Source of the DNA: Amoebophrya sp. A120
Lineage: Eukaryota; Sar; Dinophyceae; Syndiniales; Amoebophryaceae
NCBI GenBank assembly: GCA_905178155.1
Contig: CAJINV010000009.1
Location: forward strand, 496,001 to 560,000
Length of the DNA: 64,000 nucleotides
Direction of reading: 5' to 3'
The notes below the pieces were generated by a model. The model was not told where the DNA came from. It saw only the letters and a program-made list of their open reading frames with translations, and ran no database searches. Positions 40,080 through 49,930 of this stretch are shown here, piece after piece (positions within the stretch are counted from its first letter, which is position 1; every line of letters starts with the position of its first letter). The translations under genes and the position numbers were made by a program.

Positions 40080-42896
40080 ATGACAGATCATGGCGAAACG
40101 GATGTTGCCTCGTCCGCCCCCGCTCTGTCGGTGGACGAAGAAAAGAGGGACGGCGAAAGTAACTACAATGCAGCTAAAACTGCAGAGGAGCCATGTGCTG
40201 CTCTGTTTGACGAAAATAACAGAAACAGTAGTCAACAACCTTCACCGGACCACGAGCAGCCTGCAGAAGGACAGGGAGGCGAAAGAACTACGGAAAAGGC
40301 TGGCGCAAAAGATGAAGCTGCATCAACTCGTATCACGTACATGCAACAGTATGAGGATAGCGAATTTTTGAATCTCCGCGCGATTCTTGAACACGCACTC
40401 AAGATTGTCTTGAAGAAACCTGATCCCGATGAGAAAGAGAAAGCCAAAGGCTCGACCTCTACCTCTGCGAAGGCACCAGAGCAGGGGAAAGGCGTGGAAG
40501 GCGGTGGAAACGATAAGAAAGACAGCGCGAAGACTGCTAGTGCTCAGCATACTGAAGAGAAGCAAAATGAGACAGATACTTCTTCCGCTCCTACAGACGA
40601 GGGATCGAAGAACGCAACCGTCGACGGTGAAGAAGCAAACCCTGATGCTGCTGCGCAGCCGAAACTGCAGGATTATGCAGACACAAAACAAGCAAACGAG
40701 GACGAGGCACCGAAGATTCGCATCAAGTTTGTGAACCTGGCGGGAGATCCGTTGTTGGAAGGAGACGTGACAAGTTTAGACAAGCGGTCATTGCGCGGGC
40801 TTTTTCTACAGAAACTCCACGAAGCGACCGACATGGAAGACGGCAGTTTACAGTATTGGACCGGTTCTTACACGGATGGCCTGGAAAGCTCCCTCGTTCG
40901 CATTTTGAGAGACCTGCATCCTTTGCACCCGAAAGATAAGCCGCTGCGGCCGAAGAGGCCGCCAGTTGATGAAACTGCGGACGAGCACGAAAACGAATCA
41001 ACCGAAAGTAAGCCCCAGAAGAAACAAGCGGACAATAACCACACCCGTACGCAGGTTGATGGCAGTGGCTCGACCGAACTATATTGCAAGTTGTTCGAGA
41101 TGAAGGTTCGTCTGCTCGACCAGGAGCGCGCTGACTTCAACAAGCAGACGATCGCCGACTGCGATCTGTCCAAGAGGCTGTTTGCGCACGTCTGGAAGGA
41201 GGAGTGGGAAACGGATGCGAAGCTCTTGAAAGCGTCGCAGTACCTGGCCCTCCTGCGCGACCCAGACAGCGATGCGGACCAGCGAAAGCTGGGTGCGGAG
41301 GAATACACCGAAAAGCAGTTGGAGGACATCATCGAGCGGTATCTGCAGACCCAGCGAGGTCGGTACGAGGTGTGGCGCACGCTTGACGAGGCGTTCGTGC
41401 GGATGGCGGCTACCCCGGAGATCACTATCTGGCCAACGCCCCCGGCGAAGCCAAATCTGTTGGAAGTGTTCATGGACATATACGGGGAGGGCCAGGTCTT
41501 CGTGGACGGCAAATTTATCGGCCCCGTCTGGATGCTGACCGACTGCCGTCGCGGTTTGCTGTGGGCGAACGAGCAAATCGCGACCGCGACGAAGAAGCTC
41601 CAGCAGCGCGCGGGAGATGTTGAAGGCGGTCGCGGAGGTGAGGATGGAGGACCAAGAACCTCAGAGGACGGTGAAAATAAAACTCGTCCAGAAATTGCTG
41701 ATTTTGTTGATGGAGAGCTGTCAGAAAATGACCAGAAAGCAACCGTCGAGAACGCGCTCCGGTACATTCACCTCTACAAGAGGCTAATCGTCCCGCCCGA
41801 CGGCTATTCCTGTTGCGGCATGGGGCCCGCATTTCGGTTGTTGCACTGTGGCGAGGACGCGGATAACAAAGATTACGATGGAAGGGAGAAAAGCTTTCTG
41901 GCCTCGAAACTGCTACGCTGCGGTCAGAGTGGTGTGTCGCCTGCTTGTTTCGTCCATTTCGCCCTGACGCAGCACAAGTACCGCGACGCAGGATCGGACG
42001 AAGAGGCAGAGATCATGCGGAAAGCGCTGCAATGTCTGAAAGACGAGCATCCCAATCTGTTTCTCCTTGCTCCCTACTCCTACGCCGGGCCGCACGACCT
42101 TAGTTTTGTCGTTTCCGAGCCGACTCCCGTCGATGAGAAAAATTCTACGGAGGTTCTGGTGCGGGAAGTAGAGGGTGGTGCGACGAGTACTGATAGCCCG
42201 GGCGTTGTTGAAAAAGCGGAAAGCTCCGACTCCGAGACATCAGGTAGCACCGCTCAGGAGAACGACATCACGGACAAACCAGATGAACCGGCTGGCACTG
42301 GGACTGCTAGTTCTGCTGATTTCGAGACCAATCAAAGTCCCGCGCTGTTTGATAAGAAGTCTCCCAGAAGTCTTGCGCCCTCATGCACCTCCCCCTGCCC
42401 GACTACAACGTCGTCTTCCCCACAGCCGGTCTCGTCCCCCGACACGATTTCGCCTGTTGTATGCGATGCTGCTTCCGCTCTAGTGTCTCAAACGGACGAC
42501 GCGAAAGACAAGCGGGAAAACGAACAAACAGTGCACGAAGGATGCAAACAGCTGGAATACGTCGTCACGGTCCTTGTCAATAACGCGTTTCGTGACCCCA
42601 CGCTGCCGGAATCTGCCAGCATTTTCTCTGACGAGGCTGGAGAAGAGGCATCGAAACACTTCCTGAAGACGGAGATGCTCTTCGAAAAACTCGAGCAGGT
42701 ACACAACCAGGTCGAATGGGCAAAACTGATTAAGAAGTTGGAGGCAAAGGCAGAGGCAAATCGAAAGCTAGCTGAGGCAGAAAAGGAAAAAGAATCTTCA
42801 GTCCCCGAGACCGAAAATAGTGCTTCTGGTGGGCTGAAGAGCGATCAAGCGGTCGCTCGTGATAGAGACACAGAAGTGAGTGACGTGGTCGAGTAG
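40080..42896 (+). CDS. NLAG-2: tandem NLAG-family protein (938 aa)
   Basis: A single exon with no known function. The frame is open from 39993, but the ATG at 40080 (TTTCAAG-ATG) is preferred because it gives a family-like hydrophilic start and its context matches NLAG-3 and NLAG-5. Modules are: LEHALKIVLKK helix (about 40390); IRIKFVNLAGDPLLEGD (40717-40770); LYCKLFEMKVRLLDQERA (41080-41130); helical region; LEVFMDIYGEGQVFVDGKF (41462-41518) with DCRRGLLWA; FRLLHCGED (41832); FVHFALTQHKYRDAGSDEEA (41950-42010); and LLAPYSYAGPHDLSFVV (42065-42115). A Ser/Thr/Pro-rich acidic linker, VVTVLVNNAFRDP (42562-42600) and a long charged C-terminal coiled coil follow. No signal peptide or membrane span is seen, so it is probably cytosolic. 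Confidence 0.85.
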   Translation: MTDHGETDVASSAPALSVDEEKRDGESNYNAAKTAEEPCAALFDENNRNSSQQPSPDHEQPAEGQGGERTTEKAGAKDEAASTRITYMQQYEDSEFLNLRAILEHALKIVLKKPDPDEKEKAKGSTSTSAKAPEQGKGVEGGGNDKKDSAKTASAQHTEEKQNETDTSSAPTDEGSKNATVDGEEANPDAAAQPKLQDYADTKQANEDEAPKIRIKFVNLAGDPLLEGDVTSLDKRSLRGLFLQKLHEATDMEDGSLQYWTGSYTDGLESSLVRILRDLHPLHPKDKPLRPKRPPVDETADEHENESTESKPQKKQADNNHTRTQVDGSGSTELYCKLFEMKVRLLDQERADFNKQTIADCDLSKRLFAHVWKEEWETDAKLLKASQYLALLRDPDSDADQRKLGAEEYTEKQLEDIIERYLQTQRGRYEVWRTLDEAFVRMAATPEITIWPTPPAKPNLLEVFMDIYGEGQVFVDGKFIGPVWMLTDCRRGLLWANEQIATATKKLQQRAGDVEGGRGGEDGGPRTSEDGENKTRPEIADFVDGELSENDQKATVENALRYIHLYKRLIVPPDGYSCCGMGPAFRLLHCGEDADNKDYDGREKSFLASKLLRCGQSGVSPACFVHFALTQHKYRDAGSDEEAEIMRKALQCLKDEHPNLFLLAPYSYAGPHDLSFVVSEPTPVDEKNSTEVLVREVEGGATSTDSPGVVEKAESSDSETSGSTAQENDITDKPDEPAGTGTASSADFETNQSPALFDKKSPRSLAPSCTSPCPTTTSSSPQPVSSPDTISPVVCDAASALVSQTDDAKDKRENEQTVHEGCKQLEYVVTVLVNNAFRDPTLPESASIFSDEAGEEASKHFLKTEMLFEKLEQVHNQVEWAKLIKKLEAKAEANRKLAEAEKEKESSVPETENSASGGLKSDQAVARDRDTEVSDVVE

Positions 42897-43544
42897 GAGG
42901 TGCACGGAGTCCACCTACCTCGTGATCTTCAGGAAAAAATCATCGGGACAAAGATAGACAGTGTGGTTGCGTCAGTCCAAGACATTGCACCACACGTCCA
43001 GGCATCGTCATGGTAGTCGTCTCTTCCCTGCTGGAGGTGATAAATTTGCTGTCTTCTGGTGGTGCCCATGTGTACCCACACGCACAGGGTTCAACCAACG
43101 TCCCATGCCGTTCTGACGTTACTCTGCGCCCTCGGAATTTTTGGCACTGTACTTTGTCTGTGGTATCGTTTTTCGAAAGAGTCGCTACCGTTGTTGAGAA
43201 CATAGTTGCTTGGAAGTCGTGAGCGCACCGCTCCCATCGTTGATGCCGGAGTCCGTGGTGGCGTTGGGTCATCGTAATGCAACCGATTGGATGCTGTCGT
43301 TTTCGTTCTGGTGGTTCAGCTAGTTCGGCATCGCAACCTCGAATAAATACGTGATCGTTCTTGCCCATCAAGGATGTACTTCGGAAACCGAGAAAGTCGT
43401 CGCGCTTTCGTATTTTCGTTTATTTCGGTCGGTCCGGTCCGGTGTTTATGTCGTATTCATTGATTCCTACCAGATAATTGTTAGAAGTCTTCCGCTTCCG
43501 CACCACTAGAAGCCGGGTGGAGTTCACAAAGAGGGAAGATCAAG
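42897..43544. other. NLAG-2/NLAG-3 spacer
   Basis: 648 bases. A 70-codon + frame at 43010-43222 and a longer - frame at 42940-43371 overlap each other; neither shows family motifs. No recognised element. Confidence 0.5.
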
Positions 43545-45680
43545 ATGGTGCAGCATCAGCCGCAGACGCAGCAACGTAGTTCTTTTCTCGACTTACTCTC
43601 CAAAGTCGTATGCTGTGGCTTCGGGGAGCCGAACGAAATAACGAAGAACGCCACCGGGAAGGAAGTCAAACCCACGTATTTTCATATCGAGTACGTCAAC
43701 CTTGCAGGAACGCCAATCGGACCCACTGACACCGTCACATTTGAAACCGGCAAGCCAATCGAACCGGATTTGCTTCGGGAGGACTTTGTGTCCCAGTTCG
43801 ACTACGCGTTTTACCGTTCTTCGACACCCGACGACCCGAACATGAGTGATTTTCTTGCAAGACAGTACACGATCAAGGACTTGGAGCAGTTTCGCGAAGT
43901 TCTTGCCGCCCACCCGCTCCCAGAAGGCAGCCGCTTGGCACCGACTAGGGAGAGACTGCAGGACACCACACAGGAGTTCGCCGCTGATATTCGCTCGCAG
44001 ATTGACTCAAACATCGCTAGTAGTGCTAACGTCCTTGCTGTGGAGCAGTCTAGCGGTAACCTGGACCTTTCGATTCCCGGTCCCCCACCTGAGAAGAAAA
44101 TTCCGCGCGGCACCGATCTGTACTGCAAGGTTTTGGACATGAAAGTGCACACCCTCCGGTCGAAGCAAGAGCTCTTTAGGGAGCTCGCTCGCCTTCGTTC
44201 AGCTGGGGAGCCGAGTGTTGTGAACACGTTTTCATCAGAAGGCCTGGACATTCACGTGGCGAAGTTTTACCGTAGTGATAACAATGTCGACGTACTTTTC
44301 CGTCGCGTGCACAAGGATTTTCTCGATGGCCTCGGCGGTAAATATCAGGCGGCGCTTTCTAAACTTGCTCAGGAAACTCCGGCCGACCCGGATTTGGAGC
44401 GGGAAGAAGCAGACTTTCGTGGTTACATCGCCGCTGCCTGCGGTAACCTCACGGGGCTTGCGGACACCGAAGAAACAATGTTCCAGTGGGGGGAACAGCT
44501 GAAGCGAGCTTTTCTCAGGTTTCCTCCATCCTGCAGCGCTGTGCGCAAGTGCATGCTCGAGCCGTCTTTACTTGAGGTTTTTCTCGATGTTTGTGGCGAC
44601 TTTCGAGTTTTCATCGACAGTCGTCCCGCAGGCCTGTTGACGAACCTCAAGGAGTGCTCGGCCGGTAGCGACTGGGCTTATAGCCACCTGAGCACCCTCC
44701 TGTCGCCTTTGCCGAAGCAACATTCCGACAACGGTCCGCCCCCTAACATAGGGCGCTATTGGACTACCGGAGAAGGCGACTCCTTTCGTTTGCCGATGCG
44801 GGGGGAAGCCGGCTGGACGGCAAGTGAGGAACAAAAGGAGTGGACTATGAAGAGCTGGACCAAGTGTTTCCACCTACGCAGACTCCAGCGACTGAGCAAA
44901 CTGCCAAATCGGGCCACCCGGGCACACCTCGCGCTCACGGTGAACAAGTACCGCCTGGCCCCAGCCGACGAAGAGTGTGATATCATGTCACGGGCGCTGT
45001 GCTGTCTCCAAGAGAAGTACCAATCGGAGTGCTTCTACGCACCGTACTTGATCGCGGACGCGGAGGATCTGATTTTCATTCCCGACGATCATCCACGAGC
45101 TAGTGATGTGACTACCCCCGACGCATCAGCTCCAGGAGAAACGTCGTCAACGTCGGCAGGATCGAGTGATAGCGAAGCTTCCAGCGTTGCGTCGTCGTCG
45201 CGGACACAGACTCCAACCGACGACGGTGAAGCGACGCCGACGGTGCTGTCTAGCGACGGCGCCACCGACTGTTCCCACCATCACAGAAAGAAGGATGAGG
45301 TTCCTGCACAAAATCACGCTGCATCCTCGTCCGGCGAAACCAGCGCCGGGACCAGTGATGGTGACGAGCAAACAAGCTGCCAGGCGCAGGCCAGAACTGG
45401 CTCAGACCGGAAATTGAAGGAGCAATGCGACATGACGAGTAGCGGAAAAAGCGGCGATGATATTGATGAAAACAAAAGAATAGTCACCGTTGTGATCAAT
45501 ACCAACTACATTCGGCCGGGGACTGCGGACGACGAAGGGGCCCGTGGCTTCGCCCTCTGGGAGGTGCTAGACAAGGAGGCATCAAACAAGCTGTTTGCCA
45601 TACGGAGAACCAAGTATGCCGCGGAGCTACAGCAATTTATTTCTGTTTCTCACTCAGCGTCGTCTTCGCGCCGGCCCTAG
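43545..45680 (+). CDS. NLAG-3: tandem NLAG-family protein (711 aa)
   Basis: A compact single-exon member that shows the family core most cleanly. The N-terminal amphipathic helix with Cys pair is SSFLDLLSKVVCCGFG. Next come FHIEYVNLAGTPIGP (43681-43725), LYCKVLDMKVHTLRSKQ (44119-44169), a helical hairpin and SLLEVFLDVCGDFRVFIDSR (44566-44625) with LKECSAGSDWA. Then come FRLPMRGE (44784), RAHLALTVNKYRLAPADEEC (44920-44980) and CFYAPYLIADAEDLIFIP (45031-45085). A low-complexity Ser/Thr/Asp linker precedes VTVVINTNYIRPG (45484-45522). The order of modules is the same in all five copies. Function is unknown; beta strands around VFxD could form a small sandwich, but that is a guess. Confidence 0.88.
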   Translation: MVQHQPQTQQRSSFLDLLSKVVCCGFGEPNEITKNATGKEVKPTYFHIEYVNLAGTPIGPTDTVTFETGKPIEPDLLREDFVSQFDYAFYRSSTPDDPNMSDFLARQYTIKDLEQFREVLAAHPLPEGSRLAPTRERLQDTTQEFAADIRSQIDSNIASSANVLAVEQSSGNLDLSIPGPPPEKKIPRGTDLYCKVLDMKVHTLRSKQELFRELARLRSAGEPSVVNTFSSEGLDIHVAKFYRSDNNVDVLFRRVHKDFLDGLGGKYQAALSKLAQETPADPDLEREEADFRGYIAAACGNLTGLADTEETMFQWGEQLKRAFLRFPPSCSAVRKCMLEPSLLEVFLDVCGDFRVFIDSRPAGLLTNLKECSAGSDWAYSHLSTLLSPLPKQHSDNGPPPNIGRYWTTGEGDSFRLPMRGEAGWTASEEQKEWTMKSWTKCFHLRRLQRLSKLPNRATRAHLALTVNKYRLAPADEECDIMSRALCCLQEKYQSECFYAPYLIADAEDLIFIPDDHPRASDVTTPDASAPGETSSTSAGSSDSEASSVASSSRTQTPTDDGEATPTVLSSDGATDCSHHHRKKDEVPAQNHAASSSGETSAGTSDGDEQTSCQAQARTGSDRKLKEQCDMTSSGKSGDDIDENKRIVTVVINTNYIRPGTADDEGARGFALWEVLDKEASNKLFAIRRTKYAAELQQFISVSHSASSSRRP

Positions 45681-46593
45681 TGCTTGTTTTATGGTTTTTT
45701 GAAAGCTTGCTGACTTCTTACACAGGTTGAATGTACGTAATGCACCTACAGCTCGATGTATGTTCTTGTTGTCGAGAAAATTAAAATTATCATGTAGAAT
45801 GAATAGAAATGCGTAAATGTACTTCGTGCGGACGACGTTTAGATATTGTGCTAGTTTGGGAAAATGCAAGAAGCTTGAGCACGTGAGCGGGTTAGGGTTT
45901 CTCGACAGAGGTAACCCAGGCGCAACAAAGAATCAGGCGCAGCTGCAATCTCAGACGGACGGCACCAGTTGAGAAGTATAAAAGCACAGAGTTGTACATC
46001 CTTTTATCTTCGATGTTGTAAATGCAAGATGGATCATCTTGAAACAAATTTGCTCCACTGGATGTGCTTCTGTTTCAGTGTGGAAGGGTCGTGGTCACCG
46101 TGACTGCAAAAGCCTTGGCACGTTCGGACAACGTCTCTTCACATGAATATCGATCGTTTATTTGTGCGTTCACCGACGAAGTGCGAATGACCTTGCCTTC
46201 GTTTTGATAGAAGGGCTGTCCTCATGGATAAGCACTCGTATATACACAGGCGTTGCCTGATGTTTCGCCGTCGTCGTCTGCGCTATGATGCTGAGTATTT
46301 CGATATGAGGGCGATACGACTCGAGAGATATCGTGGCTGTCGTTCCCCTCGTTCCCGCGGCATGTCAATGACCTGCTGGAGAATATGAAGGACGGGTTCT
46401 TTCTATGGGCGGCGTCTAAGGTCAGTTCATTGTGATATTCAAAGAAACGATATTGATACGACAATTTTTTCTCAAGTTCTTAGGTATTTGTTTTCTAGCC
46501 TAAGAATGGAAACAATTATGGTGTGATTTTTTGGATAATGTCGAGGCTGCTACACTGTTGATTCCAAAACAACGCGCGGGAACGGAAGCAATC
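45681..46593. other. NLAG-3/NLAG-4 spacer
   Basis: 913 bases, AT-rich. A single GGTTAGGGTTT string near 45888 looks telomere-like but is not repeated. No supported gene. Confidence 0.5.
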
Positions 46594-48663
46594 ATGTCAG
46601 TGAACGAGCCGCGTAATAATTTCCTGCTGGAGCTGCTTGCCAAGTTGCAGTTTCTTTGTTCTTGTGATTCGTCTGCGCTCCCTGATCACCAAACGCAAGA
46701 AGAGGTGGCTGAAGGCCGCGATGCCGATGTCAATGTCGTCGCCGAGGATCATTGGAAAAACATTAATGGGGATGGGCCTGCAGCAATTTCTTGTTCTTCA
46801 GGAACCACCAGAAACACTGACAACGCGGAGGACGAGGCGCCACCGGTCGTTTCCGATGCAGAAGCAAAAGAGCAGATGCAGAAGAATTCACTTCGTGACG
46901 ACATCAACGGTGCATCTTCCGAACCCGACGTGCACGTGCTCATGTCTTCCGAGTGCAGCGACAGCTCAGTAGCTCAGCAACTGCAGCAGGAAAGAGTAAG
47001 ATCTTTCGCGTTTTTTCTTGGTGTTACGGGCCCGGTGAAGTTTCTCAATATTGCGGGGGACGAGCTGTTGACACTTGGGCATGATCAGGTAGCTCAGCGG
47101 ATATACGATGCAAAGGAGTTCTCTGAAAAAATCTTGTTGGAGCAGTTTCGCGAAAATTCGTTGCACGAATCCGGCAAGAGCGACGACTCGCATGTGCTGC
47201 TGGACGAGTACAAATCCATTCTGGAAGAGCATTCAATTACGTCAATGCAGCATCCAACGCCGAAACAAGCAGAAGCTTCTTTTCAGTCCTCGGATGCGCA
47301 GGGGGTACAATCACAGTCGGAGTGCGAACTACATGCGAAAACCCAAGGGGAACGTTCGGCCCGTCTTTACTGTCAAGTGATGGAGGTGCAGGTGCAAACG
47401 CTCGACGCAGACAAGAGAATGTTGCGTAGTTTGGCGAACTGCCTGAATGCGCTTCCAGACGAGCTGCAGGTTGTGAAACGCTGCATGCTGCAGACCTCGA
47501 AAAACAATTTCGACTTCATGCAGGAGTTCATCCGTGCAGAAAAAATTCGAAAACGCATTGCGATTGCCGCAAGGAAATCGGAGTATTATAGCTGCAACGC
47601 TGGTACAGCTCCACGTACGAACGGCGACGCAGTACTCGGTGAAACCGACATGCCGTTTGAGACGGAGTGGCGTGAGTGTTCGGAAGAAGCTCAGCAGATG
47701 CGGGACCGCATCACGAACCTCGGGGAACACTTGTATCTATCCGGTCGGGAAGTGTACGGCAACGTGCTCTCTGCAATTTCTCAGTCTGTTGTTGGAAGCG
47801 ACGCTCTGGTGCAACCCGCTCTATTGCAGGTTTTTCTGGACACGACCGGAAACTACCAAGTGTTCATCGACGGCGAGTCGGCCGGCCTGCTTTCGAACTT
47901 GAAACAGTGCGACGTTGGCGCAGCCTGGGCGTACGACTTCTGGTGGCATACGAATGCTTGTGCTTCGGGAACAGATCTTGTGATGGGCCCGCACGAGCTG
48001 CAAGGCGGAGCTTACTGGACCACCGAGAACGGCTCGTCGTTTCGATTACTCATATCCGGCGAGGTGGAGGTTGACCGGTCCAGCACCGACATTTTGCGCA
48101 GTAGTCTGAATATCTTGTCGAGGCTGCTACGGTTAGCGACCGCTCCGACCAGGCTGGTTCGTGCCCAACTCGCCCTGACCGAAAACAAGTACAGAGATCC
48201 GGTACCGGAGGCAGATCTCGATATCATGGATTCCGCACTGCAGGCTTTGAAAACAAATTTTCCGCGTGGCTTCGTACTCGCCCCGTACCTAGCGGCTGGG
48301 GAGAACGATTTAACCTGTATCCTGGTCGAGGACGAGAAAGATGCGGGACGCGACGCAGACCAGAACGCCAGATTTGCAAGCGAAAGGGACGAGGGACACG
48401 ATGCGGGTTTCGGAATGGATGATATCAATCAAGAAGTGCCGCCGGACTTTTCTGACGAGGAAGCCGGCGAAGAAGAAGACTCGTTGCTATTGGAAAGCGA
48501 AAGTTGTGGTGGCAAAAGAACGAAATCAACAGCAAGCGGTTCTTTCGACGACTTGTTTACCAACAGAGTGAAGGAGCAGTTGTATACGGTAATCCTGAAC
48601 GGAAATCATCTGGATGCTGCGCACCTCGAGCTGCCGGACATGAAGTTCGGGATCGAGAAGTAA
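46594..48663 (+). CDS. NLAG-4: tandem NLAG-family protein (689 aa)
   Basis: A single exon. The frame opens at 46531, but the first ATG is at 46594 (MSVNEPRNNFLLELLAKLQF), which gives the same amphipathic N-terminal helix as NLAG-3, so I prefer it. Modules are: VKFLNIAGDELLTLG (47034-47080; Val-Asn-Leu changed to Leu-Asn-Ile); LYCQVMEVQVQTLDADKR (47365-47418); helical region; LLQVFLDTTGNYQVFIDGES (47823-47880) with LKQCDVGAAWA; FRLLISGE (48040); RAQLALTENKYRDPVPEAD (48160-48216); FVLAPYLAAGENDLTCIL (48271-48325); and YTVILNGNHLD (48580-48613). The C-terminal tail is the shortest of the family and ends soon after that strand. Function is unknown. Confidence 0.87.
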   Translation: MSVNEPRNNFLLELLAKLQFLCSCDSSALPDHQTQEEVAEGRDADVNVVAEDHWKNINGDGPAAISCSSGTTRNTDNAEDEAPPVVSDAEAKEQMQKNSLRDDINGASSEPDVHVLMSSECSDSSVAQQLQQERVRSFAFFLGVTGPVKFLNIAGDELLTLGHDQVAQRIYDAKEFSEKILLEQFRENSLHESGKSDDSHVLLDEYKSILEEHSITSMQHPTPKQAEASFQSSDAQGVQSQSECELHAKTQGERSARLYCQVMEVQVQTLDADKRMLRSLANCLNALPDELQVVKRCMLQTSKNNFDFMQEFIRAEKIRKRIAIAARKSEYYSCNAGTAPRTNGDAVLGETDMPFETEWRECSEEAQQMRDRITNLGEHLYLSGREVYGNVLSAISQSVVGSDALVQPALLQVFLDTTGNYQVFIDGESAGLLSNLKQCDVGAAWAYDFWWHTNACASGTDLVMGPHELQGGAYWTTENGSSFRLLISGEVEVDRSSTDILRSSLNILSRLLRLATAPTRLVRAQLALTENKYRDPVPEADLDIMDSALQALKTNFPRGFVLAPYLAAGENDLTCILVEDEKDAGRDADQNARFASERDEGHDAGFGMDDINQEVPPDFSDEEAGEEEDSLLLESESCGGKRTKSTASGSFDDLFTNRVKEQLYTVILNGNHLDAAHLELPDMKFGIEK

Positions 48664-49930
48664 GCAAGCATTCATCGTGACGAGCGTGTCAGGATGCAGT
48701 ACCAATGTAAGTTTGTTCCCGAGCGGTTCTGCAGGTACTCCTGACAAATTAATTAAATAATACGCTCCAGCTGCTGCGTCATTGTCCTAATTCTTTTCGC
48801 TTTTCAAAAACAATAACAACAACTTCTACCTCTGTCATTGGCATTGCACAAGTATTTGTTTGTCCGCTATGTTGTCACTATGGACCATAGTTTTTGGTTT
48901 CTTTCAATGTATTGCAAATTCGTGGATATCTTTATTGACCTGCCGACGACGTCGCGTTCATCGCTAAAACAATCTAAACTTAAGGACGACCCGTTTCACG
49001 TTTCTTCCACTAGCACTACCCACCTGCCTATTGAAACGTAGAGTTGAGCTCTAGATGTCAAAAATATGTACCCTCGGCCTCTAACAGATGGAACGATCAG
49101 GTTCTAAAACTGAATATCAAAATACGAAACTGGAGCATTTTATGCGTACTTGTAAGATAAAGCAGCACAACGGTGAAGATGAAGAATTTAGACATGATGC
49201 AAATCTAGAAGTAGCCTGTTGTTTTCTTCGACGAGCAATTATGATTATCTTCGAATTCGATTTATTCGATTGTATTATAAAATAGATCCTAGATGAACCC
49301 TCGTCGTAGTTCTTGTTCGACGACTGATTCAGTGCCAGAAGCGGATGATGATTGACAATTATGAATCTTTTGTATACCAGTCGATATCAAGTACCTCATT
49401 GACGTAGTAGCTGAACCAATCAAGATTGGCAACTATTATGTGCCGTTTGTTCGCCTCGCAAACGATTTTTGACTTTCTGTCTATACAAGAGACCTGGTCC
49501 TGGTGGACTTTTTGTTTTCACCTTTTTCACGCTGATTTTCAGGCAAAGCCAAAGTAAAAACTGGGCTGGAGGCATTGATCCTATTTCTTTGCTTGTTGCA
49601 GCCAATCCAAAAGCAGATGAAATGGTTTATTTCGGTCGCCACTGAAAGAACAACAATGAAAATGATGATGATCGACGAGATTGCGAAGAAATAAATGACG
49701 ATTGCTTCTTCGTCATGACCATGAGCATGCATGTGATCGAACATCATCGCAAGATGAAACAGGCGTGGTCCAGCACTGAAGATATGAGTGGGTACATAAC
49801 AATGGGGCCGACGCGGAGACGGTGGCGGGAAACGTCACATCCACCGACATCAAAGCAGTTGTAGCCAAAGACTGAGCAACGTATTAACAGAAGACTCACC
49901 ATTACGGGCGCATTTATTTCTCGTGCAAAG
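48664..49930. other. NLAG-4/NLAG-5 spacer, with a possible minus-strand small gene
   Basis: 1.27 kb. Most of it has stops in all frames. The only candidate gene is the 88-codon minus-strand frame at 49481-49747, described separately. Confidence 0.45.
49481..49747 (-). CDS. Possible small single-pass membrane protein (88 aa)
   Basis: An unrecognised frame on the strand opposite to all other genes. It begins MMFDHMHAHGHDEEA (six His/Met-rich residues), then a strong hydrophobic span (IVIYFFAISSIIIIFIVVLSV) and a basic, polar tail with KKSTRTRS at the end. The pattern of one clean membrane helix and a charged tail is more protein-like than the usual intergenic frame. The AT-rich ATT/ATC run that encodes the Ile cluster could also be low-complexity DNA read by chance. 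No splice context or relative was seen. Confidence 0.25.
   Translation of the reverse strand: MMFDHMHAHGHDEEAIVIYFFAISSIIIIFIVVLSVATEINHFICFWIGCNKQRNRINASSPVFTLALPENQREKGENKKSTRTRSLV

Noticed and set aside
45885-45900. Telomere-like GGTTAGGGTTT, also seen near 58846
   Set aside because: Single copies only, with no tandem array. Chance occurrence is sufficient.
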